DNA of 64,000 nt from CSP1-5 sp964558395 (GCA_964558395.1 CAZLDS010000003.1:1-64000), one strand, 5' to 3'. Positions 39,712-50,142 are shown, numbered from the stretch's first letter. Program-made: numbers and translations. The notes: a model not told the origin generated them from the letters alone.

Positions 39712-39738
39712 TTGACTTTCGCGGATTGGTTCTATAAT
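39712..39738 (+). promoter_or_regulatory. Promoter of galU
   Basis: TTGACT (39712-39717) and a perfect TATAAT (39733-39738), separated by 15 bp, which is short. The 320 bases between the cold-shock gene and galU hold this promoter, the divergent cold-shock promoter and its leader. Confidence 0.65.
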
Positions 39739-39796
39739 CTTGATTTCGTGGACGTGAGGCGTGGGCGATGATGGAGGATGAGGTGAGAGGAGCCCG

Positions 39797-40696
39797 ATGA
39801 AGGTCAGGAAAGCGGTGTTTCCGGTTGCGGGCTGGGGAACCCGATTTTTGCCGGCGACAAAGGCTCAGCCCAAAGAGATGCTCCCCATTGTGGATAAGCC
39901 GGCGATTCAGTATGTGGTAGAGGAAGCGCTCGCGGCCGGGATTGAATACATTGTCATGGTGACCGGTCGGGGAAAAGACGCAATCGAGAATCACTTTGAC
40001 CGGTCCGTGGAGCTTGAGCAGGCCTTGGCCGCTCAGGGAAAGGAGGACCTCCTCCAGGAGGTGCAGAGAATCTCGGAACTCGCTACCTTCGCTTATATTC
40101 GTCAGAAGTCCCCGCTAGGTCTCGGTCACGCGATCCTTGTGGCCGGGGACGTGGTCGGCGAGGAGCCCTTTGCCGTCATGTTACCTGATGACCTCATCGA
40201 TTCCCCGGTCCCGGCTATTCAGCAGATCCTGCGGGTCTTTGATCAATATCGCGCGTCCGTCATTGCCGTGACCCCGGTTTCACGGGAAGAGATTAGCAGC
40301 TACGGGGTCATTGAAGGGCGTCAGGTCGCCGAGGGAATCTATCAGGTGACCGATCTGGTGGAGAAGCCCGCGCCCGAGGAGGCTCCCTCCAACTTGGGCA
40401 TTGTTGGCCGCTATGTCCTGACCCCTCAGATCTTTGAAGAGCTCAAGGAGACGTCATCCGACACGAGAGGAGAAATTCAGCTGACCAACGGGCTCAGGGG
40501 GCTCTTGCGGCGCCAAGCGATTTACGCTTGCGAGGTGAAGGGTCGGCGGCACGATACCGGGAGCAAGCTGGGATTTTTGCAGGCAACGGTGGAGTTGGCG
40601 CTCAGCCGATCAGACATTGGAAAGGACTTTCGGGAGTACCTGAAAGGGTTGGGCATCGATGCGGGCGCCTCGGGAGCCGATGATCGAGGACGCTAA
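39797..40696 (+). CDS. galU: UTP--glucose-1-phosphate uridylyltransferase
   Basis: Makes UDP-glucose for envelope polysaccharides. FPVAGWGTRFLPATKAQPKE is the nucleotide-binding signature; ATFAYIRQKSPLGLGHAI, FAVMLPDDLID and GVIEGRQVAEGIYQVTDLVEKP are typical. 299 aa. GAGGAG lies before the ATG. lon follows 60 bp later. Confidence 0.96.
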   Translation: MKVRKAVFPVAGWGTRFLPATKAQPKEMLPIVDKPAIQYVVEEALAAGIEYIVMVTGRGKDAIENHFDRSVELEQALAAQGKEDLLQEVQRISELATFAYIRQKSPLGLGHAILVAGDVVGEEPFAVMLPDDLIDSPVPAIQQILRVFDQYRASVIAVTPVSREEISSYGVIEGRQVAEGIYQVTDLVEKPAPEEAPSNLGIVGRYVLTPQIFEELKETSSDTRGEIQLTNGLRGLLRRQAIYACEVKGRRHDTGSKLGFLQATVELALSRSDIGKDFREYLKGLGIDAGASGADDRGR

Positions 40697-40756
40697 CCCC
40701 CGAGGACCCATCGACGTGTCGAGAAGAAAGCAACTCTGACCAGAGCGGGAGGTGCC

Positions 40757-43219
40757 TTGGTTAAGCGGCGCACGAAAGAAGGGAAGACCGTGACCGGCGT
40801 GACATTTGAGGGGCAGGGGCCCCTGGGATCAGAGAGAAAATTACCCAAGGCTGTCCCTGTCCTTCCTGTGCGGGATATGGTCGTCTACCCATTTATGATC
40901 CTTCCGCTCTTCGTGGGGAGGGAAAAGTCGATTCGGGCGGTGGAGGAGGCACTCAGCCGGGATCGCCTCATTCTCCTGGTCGCCCAGAAGGACGCCGAGG
41001 TGGAGGATCCGAGTCCCCGAGAAATCTACCCGGTCGGCACGGTGGTCATGATCATGCGGGTTCTCAAGATGCCGGATGGTCGCGTGAAGGTCCTGGCGCA
41101 AGGGCTTGCGCGGACCCGGATCATGGAATTCCTCCGGCAAGAACCCTACTATGAGGCCCGGATCGCTGAGATCCTCGATGATGAAGTGCCAGCAATGGGG
41201 ACAGAACTCGAGGCGCTGATTCGGAGTGTCAAAGAACAGGTCTCCCGAAGTGCCTCCCTGGGCAAGCAGATATCCCCCGATATTCTGGTGATCATCAACA
41301 ACCTGGATCACCCTGGACGTCTGGCCGATCTGGTCGCCTCTCATCTCGAGCTCAAGGTGGAGCAGGCGGTCGAGATCCTAGAGATAACCAATCCCGAGGA
41401 GCGCCTGCGCCGCATCGGCGACTTCCTCGGAAAGGAACTCGAGCTCTTGGAGGTGCAACAGCGGATCCAGGTCCAGGCCAAGGAGGAAATCGATAAGACA
41501 CAGCGGGAGTATTACCTCCGCGAACAACTCCGGGCTATTCAAAAGGAGTTGGGGGAAACCGACGAACGCCAACAGGAGATCGAGGAGTTTTCGACGAAGA
41601 TCGAAAAAGCCAAGATGCCGCCACAGGTGGCCGCCGAGGCGAAAGGCCAGCTCAATCGTCTCGCGCGGATGCACCCGGACGCCGCGGAGGCGTCAGTGGT
41701 TCGGACGTACCTGGAATGGCTCATCGAGCTCCCTTGGAGGAAGCAGACCAAGGATAAGATCGAAATCGAGCGGGCCGGGAAGATTCTGGATGAAGACCAT
41801 TACAATCTGGAAAAGGTCAAGGAACGGATTCTGGAGTATTTGGCCGTTCGAAAGCTGAAGAAGAAAATGAAAGGCCCCATCCTGTGCTTTGTGGGACCGC
41901 CGGGGGTCGGCAAGACATCCCTCGGACGCTCCATTGCCCGGGCACTCGGTCGGAAGTTCATCCGGATCTCGCTTGGGGGCGTCCGGGATGAAGCGGAGAT
42001 CCGGGGCCACCGCCGGACATACATAGGGGCTCTCCCTGGTAAGATCGTCCAGGGGATCAAGACCGCAGGGACCAATAACCCTGTCTTCATGATCGATGAA
42101 GTTGATAAGGTTGGGGCAGATTTCCGGGGGGATCCCTCGGCAGCCCTCCTGGAGGTCTTGGATCCAGAACAGAACGTGTCCTTCACCGATCATTACCTCG
42201 GCGTGCCATTCGACCTCTCGAATGTCATGTTCATCACGACGGGGAACATGGCCGATCCGATCATTCCTGCGCTGAAGGATCGGATGGAGATCATCGAGAT
42301 TTCGGGGTACACCGAAGAAGAAAAACTCCACATTGCCCGAAGGTATCTGATCCGCCGGCAGCTCAAAGAGCACGGCATCACCGAGCGGCATTTGCAACTC
42401 ACGGACGAAGCCGTACTCAAGATCATCCGCGGGTACACCCGGGAGGCGGGACTCAGGAATCTGGAAAGGGAGATCGCCACGGTCTGCCGGAAAATCGCCA
42501 GGGAGATCGCAGGCGGGAGGACGGAAATCACCAAGGTCACTGGCCAGAATCTGCACCGCTTTCTGAAAGCGCCCAGGTATCTCCCGGAACCTGAACAGGA
42601 ACGGGACGAGGTCGGTGTAACTTCTGGGCTCGCCTGGACTCAGGCGGGCGGGGATATTATGTACGTCGAAGCGACAGTGATGAAAGGGAAAGGACAGCTG
42701 TCCCTCACGGGTCATCTGGGCGAGGTGATGAAGGAGTCGGCCCAAGCAGCCTTGAGCTATGCGAGGGCCCGGGCCCCGGAGCTGCGGATCAAAGAGGACA
42801 TCTTCGGCAAGGTGGATATCCACATCCATGTGCCCGCAGGGGCGATCCCAAAGGACGGACCCTCGGCTGGGATAACCATGGCCACGGCGCTCGTGTCTGC
42901 CCTCACTAAAGTTCCTGTCAAGAGAAGCGTTTCCATGACCGGCGAGCTGACGTTGCGTGGTAAGGTCCTGGCCGTCGGAGGGATCAAGGAGAAGGTGTTA
43001 GCCGCCCGTCGCGGTGGGATCACGACGGTGATCCTCCCAAGGAAGAACGAGAAGGATGTGAAGGAGCTCCCCAAAACCATCAGGCGCGGCATGCACTTTG
43101 TCTTTGTCGAGAACGTGGATCAGGTACTGGAGGTGGCCCTGGTCAAGCCGGTGAGAGAGAAGAGCCAGATCAGGGTTGCTGGCCCAAGGCGGGCGACGCA
43201 GCCCGTGACCGTACACTAG
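40757..43219 (+). CDS. lon: ATP-dependent protease Lon
   Basis: Cytoplasmic AAA+ serine protease for damaged and regulatory proteins. The N-terminal substrate domain (PVLPVRDMVVYPFMILPLFV) and a coiled coil are followed by an AAA+ module with GPPGVGKTSLGRS and FMIDEVDK, and a protease domain with the Ser703-Lys746 dyad (PKDGPSAGIT, GGIKEK). TTG start with GGAGGTG upstream; 820 aa. A region of heptad repeats of AGAGACT type follows. Confidence 0.97.
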   Translation: MVKRRTKEGKTVTGVTFEGQGPLGSERKLPKAVPVLPVRDMVVYPFMILPLFVGREKSIRAVEEALSRDRLILLVAQKDAEVEDPSPREIYPVGTVVMIMRVLKMPDGRVKVLAQGLARTRIMEFLRQEPYYEARIAEILDDEVPAMGTELEALIRSVKEQVSRSASLGKQISPDILVIINNLDHPGRLADLVASHLELKVEQAVEILEITNPEERLRRIGDFLGKELELLEVQQRIQVQAKEEIDKTQREYYLREQLRAIQKELGETDERQQEIEEFSTKIEKAKMPPQVAAEAKGQLNRLARMHPDAAEASVVRTYLEWLIELPWRKQTKDKIEIERAGKILDEDHYNLEKVKERILEYLAVRKLKKKMKGPILCFVGPPGVGKTSLGRSIARALGRKFIRISLGGVRDEAEIRGHRRTYIGALPGKIVQGIKTAGTNNPVFMIDEVDKVGADFRGDPSAALLEVLDPEQNVSFTDHYLGVPFDLSNVMFITTGNMADPIIPALKDRMEIIEISGYTEEEKLHIARRYLIRRQLKEHGITERHLQLTDEAVLKIIRGYTREAGLRNLEREIATVCRKIAREIAGGRTEITKVTGQNLHRFLKAPRYLPEPEQERDEVGVTSGLAWTQAGGDIMYVEATVMKGKGQLSLTGHLGEVMKESAQAALSYARARAPELRIKEDIFGKVDIHIHVPAGAIPKDGPSAGITMATALVSALTKVPVKRSVSMTGELTLRGKVLAVGGIKEKVLAARRGGITTVILPRKNEKDVKELPKTIRRGMHFVFVENVDQVLEVALVKPVREKSQIRVAGPRRATQPVTVH

Positions 43220-43234
43220 TTGCAGCCAGAGGCG

Positions 43235-43343
43235 GGAGACCAGAGACTGAGACTGGAGACTAGAGACTGGACCAGGAAGAGACGATCGTGCTTTCCCGTC
43301 TCCGGTCTCCTGGCCCTCGTCTCATTGCTTTAGCTGGTCTCCG
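43235..43343. repeat. Inverted heptad element (AGAGACT type) between lon and the RNase J gene
   Basis: The left arm at 43235-43268 has GGAGACC, AGAGACT, GAGACT (one base short), GGAGACT and AGAGACT. The right arm from 43296 has CCGTCTC, CGGTCTC, CTGGCCC, TCGTCTC and weaker units. The core is 27 bases. The RNase J ribosome-binding site follows shortly. Confidence 0.75.
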
Positions 43344-43382
43344 ATTGCCGATCGCTGTGCGAGAGATTGGAGGTGGCGCAGG

Positions 43383-45089
43383 TTGCCACAAAGTGAGTGG
43401 GTCCGAATCATTTCCCTCGGTGGCCTGGGGGAAATCGGGATGAACATGTTCGTGGTCGAGACGGCCGATGACATGGTTGTCATCGACGCCGGGTTGATGT
43501 TTCCCGATGAGGAAATGCTGGGGATTGATGTTGTGATCCCCGACTTCACCTATCTGCTGGAGCACCGCGAGAAGGTTCGTGGACTCATTCTTACCCACGG
43601 GCACGAGGACCACACGGGTTCTCTTCCTTTTGTCCTGAAGGAAATGCCGATCCCCATATACGGGACACCCCTGTCCCTGGGCCTGGCGGCGGAGAAGATC
43701 CGGGAGCACGATCTTGAACCTGACCTCCGGCCGGTCGTTCCCCGGGAGAGGTTTACTTTGGGTCACCTGCGGGCGGAGTGTATGCGCGTTTGCCACAGCA
43801 TTCCAGATGGCGTGGGCGTTGCCCTGGAGACACCGGCAGGGCTCGTTGTCCACGCCGGGGATTTCAAGTTTGATCCCACGCCGGTGGATGGGGAGCTCAC
43901 CGACTACCACAAGTTTGCCGAATTGGGAGACCGCGGGGTTCTGGTGCTCCTCTCCGACTCGACGAATGCTCTGCGGCCTGGGTTTACCCCGTCTGAGCGG
44001 ACCGTTGGTCAGGCCTTGGAAGAGATCTTTCGAGCGGCCAGACGGCGGATCATCGTTGCTTGCTTTGCCAGCCACATTCACCGGATCCAACAGATCCTAG
44101 ACGTCGCGGCGAGGATGGGACGAAGGGTTGCCGTCCACGGCAAGAGCATGGTCGCGAACACCCGGGTTGCTGCGGATACCGGATACCTGAAAGTTCCCGC
44201 TGGTGTCCTCGTTCGCCTGGACGAACTGAGGCAGCTGTCCCCAGGCGAGACGGTGATCATTGCCACGGGCTCGCAGGGCGAGCCGCTGTCCGCGATCGCT
44301 CGGATAGCAGCGGGAGAGCATAGGCAGATTGAGGTCACCCCGGGAGACACGGTGATCTTCTCCGCCCGGGTGATTCCGGGAAACGAGAAGTCCATCGCGC
44401 GGACCATCAACCAGCTCTTCAAGCGGGGGGCGGAGGTCATTACCGAGGAACACGCCCCTGTGCATGTGTCGGGCCACCCGTGCCAAGAAGAACTCAAACT
44501 CATGCTGAATCTAACCCGACCGAAGTTCTTTGTCCCAATCCACGGGGAGTACCGACACCGCCATCACCATGCGCGGCTGGCGGCAGCTCTCGGGATTGCC
44601 CGGGACCATATTTGTCTGGCGGAGAATGGGGATATCCTAGAGTTTGCGCCCGACAAGGGAGGAATCGTTGGCAAGGTAGGAGCGGGGCGGGTCTTCGTGG
44701 ATGGGAAGGGCGTGGGTGATGTGGGGGATGCCGTGCTGCGTGAGAGACAGCATCTGGCGAGGGATGGGATGGTGGTGGTCGTGATAGGTCTCCAGACGCA
44801 AACCGGAGCGGTGGTGGCAGGACCTGATATCATCAGTCGAGGGTTCGCGCATCTACCGGATCAAGAGGTGCTCTTTGATGCGGCTAAGCGGTTGGTGAAT
44901 GAGATCCTGGCCGGCTCGCCGGAGGAGGAACGAAGGGATGCGGCGATCCTGAAGGAGCACGTGAGGGCAGCCGTGCGAAAGTACATTCAGAAAACCTTTG
45001 ATCGACGACCGATGGTCGTGCCGGTCATCCTCGAATTGGGGGGGGAGGAGAATGATCGTTCAGAGTTCATGCTTCAACGTGGGGGGTGA
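43383..45089 (+). CDS. rnj: Ribonuclease J
   Basis: Metallo-beta-lactamase/beta-CASP ribonuclease with 5'-3' exonuclease and endonuclease activity in RNA turnover. LGGLGEIGMNMFVVE leads to the zinc motif HGHEDH at 72-77. VHAGDFKFDPTPVDG, LLSDSTNA, VHGKSMVAN and HVSGHPCQEELKLML (beta-CASP) follow, then the C-terminal domain. 568 aa. TTG start preceded by GGAGGTGG. ftsK begins three bases after its stop codon. Confidence 0.94.
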   Translation: MPQSEWVRIISLGGLGEIGMNMFVVETADDMVVIDAGLMFPDEEMLGIDVVIPDFTYLLEHREKVRGLILTHGHEDHTGSLPFVLKEMPIPIYGTPLSLGLAAEKIREHDLEPDLRPVVPRERFTLGHLRAECMRVCHSIPDGVGVALETPAGLVVHAGDFKFDPTPVDGELTDYHKFAELGDRGVLVLLSDSTNALRPGFTPSERTVGQALEEIFRAARRRIIVACFASHIHRIQQILDVAARMGRRVAVHGKSMVANTRVAADTGYLKVPAGVLVRLDELRQLSPGETVIIATGSQGEPLSAIARIAAGEHRQIEVTPGDTVIFSARVIPGNEKSIARTINQLFKRGAEVITEEHAPVHVSGHPCQEELKLMLNLTRPKFFVPIHGEYRHRHHHARLAAALGIARDHICLAENGDILEFAPDKGGIVGKVGAGRVFVDGKGVGDVGDAVLRERQHLARDGMVVVVIGLQTQTGAVVAGPDIISRGFAHLPDQEVLFDAAKRLVNEILAGSPEEERRDAAILKEHVRAAVRKYIQKTFDRRPMVVPVILELGGEENDRSEFMLQRGG

Positions 45090-45092
45090 ACT

Positions 45093-47330
45093 GTGAACCG
45101 TCCAAGGGGGCTCACGAAGCACACTCGAGCTTTATCCACACTGTTGCGCCATCCGAAATCGAGAGAGGTCGTAGGGCTTCTCGTGATGGCCTTCGCTCTT
45201 CTCTCCCTGGTAAGTCTGATCTCCTTCAGCCCGTACGATCCCTCGTTTTTCCACTACACCTCGCAGAAGGGGGCGGCGCGCAACTTCGGAGGACTGGTAG
45301 GAGCCCACCTAGCTGGAGATCTGCTCGGCGTCGTGGGGATCGCCGCCTTCTTGCTCCCTCCGGCGCTCTTCTGGGTTGGCTTCGCCCTTGTCAGTGGGGG
45401 AAAGCTCCAGCTCCGGACCGTCGGGGTTGTCGGCTTTGGGCTCCTCCTGACGTCAACCTGTCTCCTACTCACCCTGCTCGAGCATGAGAGCTTCGAACTC
45501 GCGTGGCGCGGCGTGGAGCCTGGGGGGTTTCTGGGCGTCCTGCTTTTCGATGCGCTTCGCCCTGCACTCGGTCGCTTCGGGATGTACCTGACGACACTAA
45601 CCGGGATACTGCTCTTCGGGGTTTTGGTGTCGCAGGGTTCCTTGGTTGGGCTTATCCGTTCCCTTCGGGAGATCATCGCGTGGCTCGGTCGTCACCTCGC
45701 TAGGATTTTTGCGGCGACCCGGCGATGGGTCGCTGCGGCGTCCATGCAGGAGGCGATCGTCCCAGCGCGGAAAGCGCCACGCCCTGAAAGGCCGGTGCGG
45801 AGCCCTCCTCCGAAGAGAGTCCAGGAAAGTGCCGAAGAGGCGCCGGTGACGATGCGAAGGGTCCCGAAGGCCAGAGAAGACCATACATTGCCTCCCCTCG
45901 CCCTTCTCGATGGCTCATCCGCAGCTTCCTACGGACCCTTGGATCACGAGCGCGAGGAGAACAAACAGACACTGGAAAGAACCTTGGGAGATTTCGGGGT
46001 TGAGGGGCGGGTCACGGAAACCCAATCAGGACCGGTGATTACCCGGTATGAGATTGAGCCCGCCCCAGGGGTGAAGGTCAACCGGATCGTCGGTTTGGCG
46101 GATGACCTGGCGTTGACCCTCAAGGCCTTGAGCGTTCGAATCGTTGCTCCCATTCCCGGGAAGGCAGCGGTTGGCGTAGAGATTCCCAACAAGAATCGGG
46201 CGATGGTCCAGCTCAGGGATGTGCTGGCTTCTGAGGCGTATGAAGAATGTGCGTCTCCCCTACCGATCGCGCTGGGGAAAGATACGTCGGGCGATCCCTT
46301 CGTGACAGACCTCGTTCAGATGCCGCACATCCTGATAGCGGGAGCCACCGGGAGCGGGAAGAGCGTCTGTATTCACAGTATCATTCTTAGCGTGCTGTAT
46401 CGGTCCACGCCCCAGGCCGTGCGATTACTGTTAATCGATCCCAAACGGGTCGAGCTCTCTGTCTACAACAATATTCCACACCTGGTGGATAATCCCCTTA
46501 TCCCCGAGACGAATGGAAGAGAAAAGGCCTGGCAGGTTGTGACGGACGCCCGGCAAGCCGCGAAATGTTTACAGCTGATCGTGAAACACATGGAAGCACG
46601 ATACAAGCTCTTTGCAGAGGTCGGTGCGCGCTCGATTGAGGCCTATAACAACGCCCGGCCCGAGGAAAGGCCCCAGCTCGCGCATCTCGTGGTGATCATC
46701 GATGAGCTTGCCGATTTGATGCTTTCGGAGTCCTCCGTGGTGGAAAATGCCATCGCGCGGTTGGCCCAGATGGCGCGAGCGGTGGGAATTCATCTTGTGC
46801 TCGCCACACAAAGGCCTTCCGTGGATGTGATCACCGGGGTGATTAAAGCGAATTTTCCCGCGAGAATTTCCTTTCAGGTGTCCTCGAAGGTCGATTCTCG
46901 CACGATTCTCGACACCAACGGGGCGGAACAATTACTCGGCGGCGGTGATATGCTGTTTCTGCCTCCCGTAAGTTCGAAGCCCACGCGGATTCACGGGTGC
47001 TACGTATCGGATCAGGAGATTGACCGCGTGGTCGATTTCCTGAAGGCGAAGGACGCCTTGGAGCCATTTCCGTGGGTGCTTGAGATCACTGAGGAGCGGA
47101 TGAGCGACGCCCTGGACATCCCCGATGAAGAAGAGGCCTTGTACCAAGAGGCCGAGCGGATCGTTCGCCAGACGGGTCAACCCTCAATCTCGCTGCTCCA
47201 GAGGCGACTCCGGATTGGGTTCAACAGGGCGGGTCGCATGATTGATCGCATGGAACGTGAAGGCATCGTGAGTCATACCGATGCACGGGGGCACCGGATG
47301 GTCCTCAAGCCCTGGTCGCCTGGCGCCTAA
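45093..47330 (+). CDS. ftsK: DNA translocase FtsK
   Basis: Septum-anchored motor that moves chromosome dimers for resolution. Four membrane segments in the first 190 residues, a short basic/proline linker, then alpha-beta motor domains with P-loop GATGSGKSV (417-425), LLLIDPKRVELSVYN and LVVIIDELADLM. The gamma DNA-reading domain at the end (PSISLLQRRLRIGFNRAGRM) is present. 745 aa, on the short side because of the linker. GTG start. Confidence 0.95.
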   Translation: MNRPRGLTKHTRALSTLLRHPKSREVVGLLVMAFALLSLVSLISFSPYDPSFFHYTSQKGAARNFGGLVGAHLAGDLLGVVGIAAFLLPPALFWVGFALVSGGKLQLRTVGVVGFGLLLTSTCLLLTLLEHESFELAWRGVEPGGFLGVLLFDALRPALGRFGMYLTTLTGILLFGVLVSQGSLVGLIRSLREIIAWLGRHLARIFAATRRWVAAASMQEAIVPARKAPRPERPVRSPPPKRVQESAEEAPVTMRRVPKAREDHTLPPLALLDGSSAASYGPLDHEREENKQTLERTLGDFGVEGRVTETQSGPVITRYEIEPAPGVKVNRIVGLADDLALTLKALSVRIVAPIPGKAAVGVEIPNKNRAMVQLRDVLASEAYEECASPLPIALGKDTSGDPFVTDLVQMPHILIAGATGSGKSVCIHSIILSVLYRSTPQAVRLLLIDPKRVELSVYNNIPHLVDNPLIPETNGREKAWQVVTDARQAAKCLQLIVKHMEARYKLFAEVGARSIEAYNNARPEERPQLAHLVVIIDELADLMLSESSVVENAIARLAQMARAVGIHLVLATQRPSVDVITGVIKANFPARISFQVSSKVDSRTILDTNGAEQLLGGGDMLFLPPVSSKPTRIHGCYVSDQEIDRVVDFLKAKDALEPFPWVLEITEERMSDALDIPDEEEALYQEAERIVRQTGQPSISLLQRRLRIGFNRAGRMIDRMEREGIVSHTDARGHRMVLKPWSPGA

Positions 47331-47359
47331 CGGCAACGACCCTCTGTCGGGGGATCGGC

Positions 47360-48001
47360 GTGAAGCTTAGCAGACGGTTCCTGACTCTCAGTCTTGTTGC
47401 CGTCGTACTGACTCCTCAGGCGCAAGGGGTGGTCGAACGGATTCAGAGCTTTTATGGGGGAACCAAAGATATCGAAGGTCGGTTTTCCCAGCGGGTCGAG
47501 CTGGCGATGGGACAAGTCGAGAACGCCCGGGGGTCTTTTTACCTGAAACGGCCTGGGATGATGCGCTGGGAGTATGAGCGACCTGAACGACGCTTGCTCG
47601 TGACCGACGGGTCCACGATGTGGGCCTACACCCCGGCAGATCGGCAGGTCATTGTCCAGGACCTGAAGTCGGCACTGGCTTCCGTTCCCTTCGACTTCTT
47701 GGTGGGGGCGGGGAAGTTGACCGACCATTTCATCGTGCAACGGGTCACGAAGCACGGAGATTGTTACCGTATGGTGCTGACGCCGCAACGTCCTGATCCC
47801 CAGGTGCGCGAGTTGGAGATGGAGGTGGAAGCGACCACGTTGCATATCCGGTCCCTGGCCCTCCAAGACCCGTACGATAATCGGACGCTCATGCACTTTT
47901 CAGATCTCCAGGTCAATAGCGATCTCCCTGCCGATCTCTTCTCCTTTGTCCCGCCGCCCGGGGTCAAGACACTCCGCGCAGAGGATCTGTATCCCCACTG
48001 A
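47360..48001 (+). CDS. lolA: Outer-membrane lipoprotein carrier protein LolA
   Basis: Periplasmic carrier of lipoproteins to the outer membrane. Signal peptide (KLSRRFLTLSLVAVVLTPQA) then VERIQSFYGGTKDIEGRFSQ, GSFYLKRPGMMRWEYERPE and VTDGSTMWAYTPADRQV, all family hallmarks. 213 aa, GTG start. ftsK-lolA is a known neighbourhood. Its presence supports a diderm cell. The 170 bases after it up to the next gene show nothing clear. Confidence 0.9.
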   Translation: MKLSRRFLTLSLVAVVLTPQAQGVVERIQSFYGGTKDIEGRFSQRVELAMGQVENARGSFYLKRPGMMRWEYERPERRLLVTDGSTMWAYTPADRQVIVQDLKSALASVPFDFLVGAGKLTDHFIVQRVTKHGDCYRMVLTPQRPDPQVRELEMEVEATTLHIRSLALQDPYDNRTLMHFSDLQVNSDLPADLFSFVPPPGVKTLRAEDLYPH

Positions 48002-48171
48002 GGGCCTCCCAGGGGGGTGGAGCTTTCCCTGACCATTTTGGCTAGCTGAAAGAGCAACAACGACACAAGAGTGATGAGGCATCCGTATCCAGGCATGGTC
48101 TTTGCAACCAGTATAAAGGAACCCCGGCCTGCGAGCCAGGTCCAGACCCTCGGTCAGTTGAGACCTCCGTC

Positions 48172-50142
48172 GTGATTGTTCCCCCGGTAAGAGACTATGT
48201 TATGTGGGACATAGTGAAACGGTTCATGGAGGCCATGCCCGTGGACCGCTGCGCGATCACCCTGTGTACCCCCGACGCCGCCACGGGCCTCGTTGTCATT
48301 GGATATGACCGGTGCAAGGAAGATCCCTGGGTTGAAGGGTTCAATCTGTCCATGGACCGGTACCCAGAGATTCGCCGAGTCCTCGAGACGCGGCAGCCTC
48401 TCGTGGTGCCGAACGTCGCCGAGGAACCCGTGCTTTCTGACATCAAGGATCTGCTGATCGCTCTTCCGGTTCGCTCGATGTTGGTGGTCCCGCTCTTCAG
48501 ACAGGAGCGTAGCGTAGGCGTCGTGAGCGTGAGCAGTCGGGATCCGGTTCAAGCCTTCACCCAAGATCAAATTGAGTTGTGTCAGAGTTTGGCGAATCAG
48601 GCGGCCCTTGCGCTTGACAAGAATGTTCTCTTTCAGGAGGCTCAGCAGCGGGCGAATAAGCTCCAGGCGCTCATCCATGTGTCAAAGCGGATGACCGCCT
48701 CTTTGAACCTCCAGGACGTCTACGACTTTGCGGTAAAGGCAGCCGCGGAGTTCTTGGAGGTCCCATGCGTGTGGCTCTGGGTGCCAGACGAGGAGACGCG
48801 CGAATTACACGTTCGGGCCCGGTGCGGCCTGGAAGAGCTTGCTGGGTTGATGGGAGACCGGGTCCCGTATGATCGGGGGGTCTTTGGAAAAATCGTGGAG
48901 CGCGGGGAACCTCAGTACATCGCCGACGTAAAGCAGGAGTCGCTCTGGCTGAGCAAACGGTTCTTGGAACAGGCAGAGATCATCTCCTTCGCCGGTATTC
49001 CACTGATGAGCGAGGGTCGCGTCCTCGGGATCCTCTCAGTTTTCACTCGCCGCCGGCGTCTCTTCGGTCCAGATGAGCGGAGCTTGATGAGTGTCTTTGC
49101 CAGCCAGGCGGCCATCGCTATTGTCAATGCCAGGGCATACCAGCAGATCCAGTGGTATGCTTCCACGGTGGCAGAGTTGTACGAGGCCGCCACGCAGGTG
49201 AGTGGTTCTCTCGACTTGGACGAAACCCTTCAAAAGATCGCTCGGGGTGCCGCGGCCTCAATGGACGCGGTCTCGAGCACCATCATCCTGTTCGATGAGT
49301 TTGGCGAGGTGACGCATGTCGTTGACTGGGAGGTTGGACAGATCGAGGTGCGGAAGGATGGCATCTCGCGCCAGGTGTGGGGGACCGGGCGCCCCGTTGT
49401 TCTGCCCGATTTCGCGAAAACTCCTAGTGGGATGGTCAATCCCCGGCTGTTGGCGCTTGGGCGGGCAGCTGGGGTCTGTCTCCCGTTGCAGGTCCGAGAG
49501 CGGATCCGGGGAGTGATGTGGGTCCACTACAATGAACCACGCCGGATCGTCGAGGAAGACCTACACCTCCTCGCCTCCTTTGGCAACCAGGCTGCCATGG
49601 CGATCGAGAACGCTCGCCTGTTTACGGAGACGCGCCGGCTCGCCAACACTGATGCATTGACTGGACTGTACAATCACCGGTATTTCTATCATCTCCTCGA
49701 TGCAGAGGTGAAGCGCGCTCGTCGCTACGGCCGCTCCCTTTCCCTGATCATGCTGGACATAGACGAGTTCAAGGAGTTCAATGACCGATACGGGCATCTC
49801 GCGGGCGATGAGGCCTTGCGTTCTCTTTCGCAGATCCTTCGGAAGAATTCCCGGCGGGTCGATACCGTCGCGCGCTATGGCGGGGAGGAGTTTGCGATAA
49901 TCCTCCCGGAAACCGACCTCGCCCAAGCTGGTGTCCAAGCGGAGCGACTTCGTGTATCGGCCGAAGAACATCAGTGGCCGGAAGGTCATCTCACGATTAG
50001 TCTCGGGGTGGCCGCCCTGACGCCCGAAATGACCAAGGTGGAAGATTTGGTCCGAGATGCGGACCGGCCCCTGTACCACGCCAAGGCGGCCGGGCGCAAC
50101 CAGGTATGCCTCAGTTCACCTCTTCCCCGTGAACCCCATTGA
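48172..50142 (+). CDS. Triple-GAF diguanylate cyclase
   Basis: Three GAF-like sensor domains (about residues 15-140, 160-315 and 335-475) precede a GGDEF domain. The active-site motif is GGEEF at 570-574, and RRVD five residues before it supplies an RxxD product-inhibition site, so it is probably an active c-di-GMP synthase. No membrane segment is seen; sensing is probably cytoplasmic. 656 aa from a GTG with weak support; a later start is possible. Its last 20 coding bases are duplicated in tandem. Confidence 0.88.
   Translation: MIVPPVRDYVMWDIVKRFMEAMPVDRCAITLCTPDAATGLVVIGYDRCKEDPWVEGFNLSMDRYPEIRRVLETRQPLVVPNVAEEPVLSDIKDLLIALPVRSMLVVPLFRQERSVGVVSVSSRDPVQAFTQDQIELCQSLANQAALALDKNVLFQEAQQRANKLQALIHVSKRMTASLNLQDVYDFAVKAAAEFLEVPCVWLWVPDEETRELHVRARCGLEELAGLMGDRVPYDRGVFGKIVERGEPQYIADVKQESLWLSKRFLEQAEIISFAGIPLMSEGRVLGILSVFTRRRRLFGPDERSLMSVFASQAAIAIVNARAYQQIQWYASTVAELYEAATQVSGSLDLDETLQKIARGAAASMDAVSSTIILFDEFGEVTHVVDWEVGQIEVRKDGISRQVWGTGRPVVLPDFAKTPSGMVNPRLLALGRAAGVCLPLQVRERIRGVMWVHYNEPRRIVEEDLHLLASFGNQAAMAIENARLFTETRRLANTDALTGLYNHRYFYHLLDAEVKRARRYGRSLSLIMLDIDEFKEFNDRYGHLAGDEALRSLSQILRKNSRRVDTVARYGGEEFAIILPETDLAQAGVQAERLRVSAEEHQWPEGHLTISLGVAALTPEMTKVEDLVRDADRPLYHAKAAGRNQVCLSSPLPREPH

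Noticed and set aside
41693..42829. 378-codon minus-strand frame opposite lon
   Set aside because: Antisense to the Lon ATPase and protease domains.
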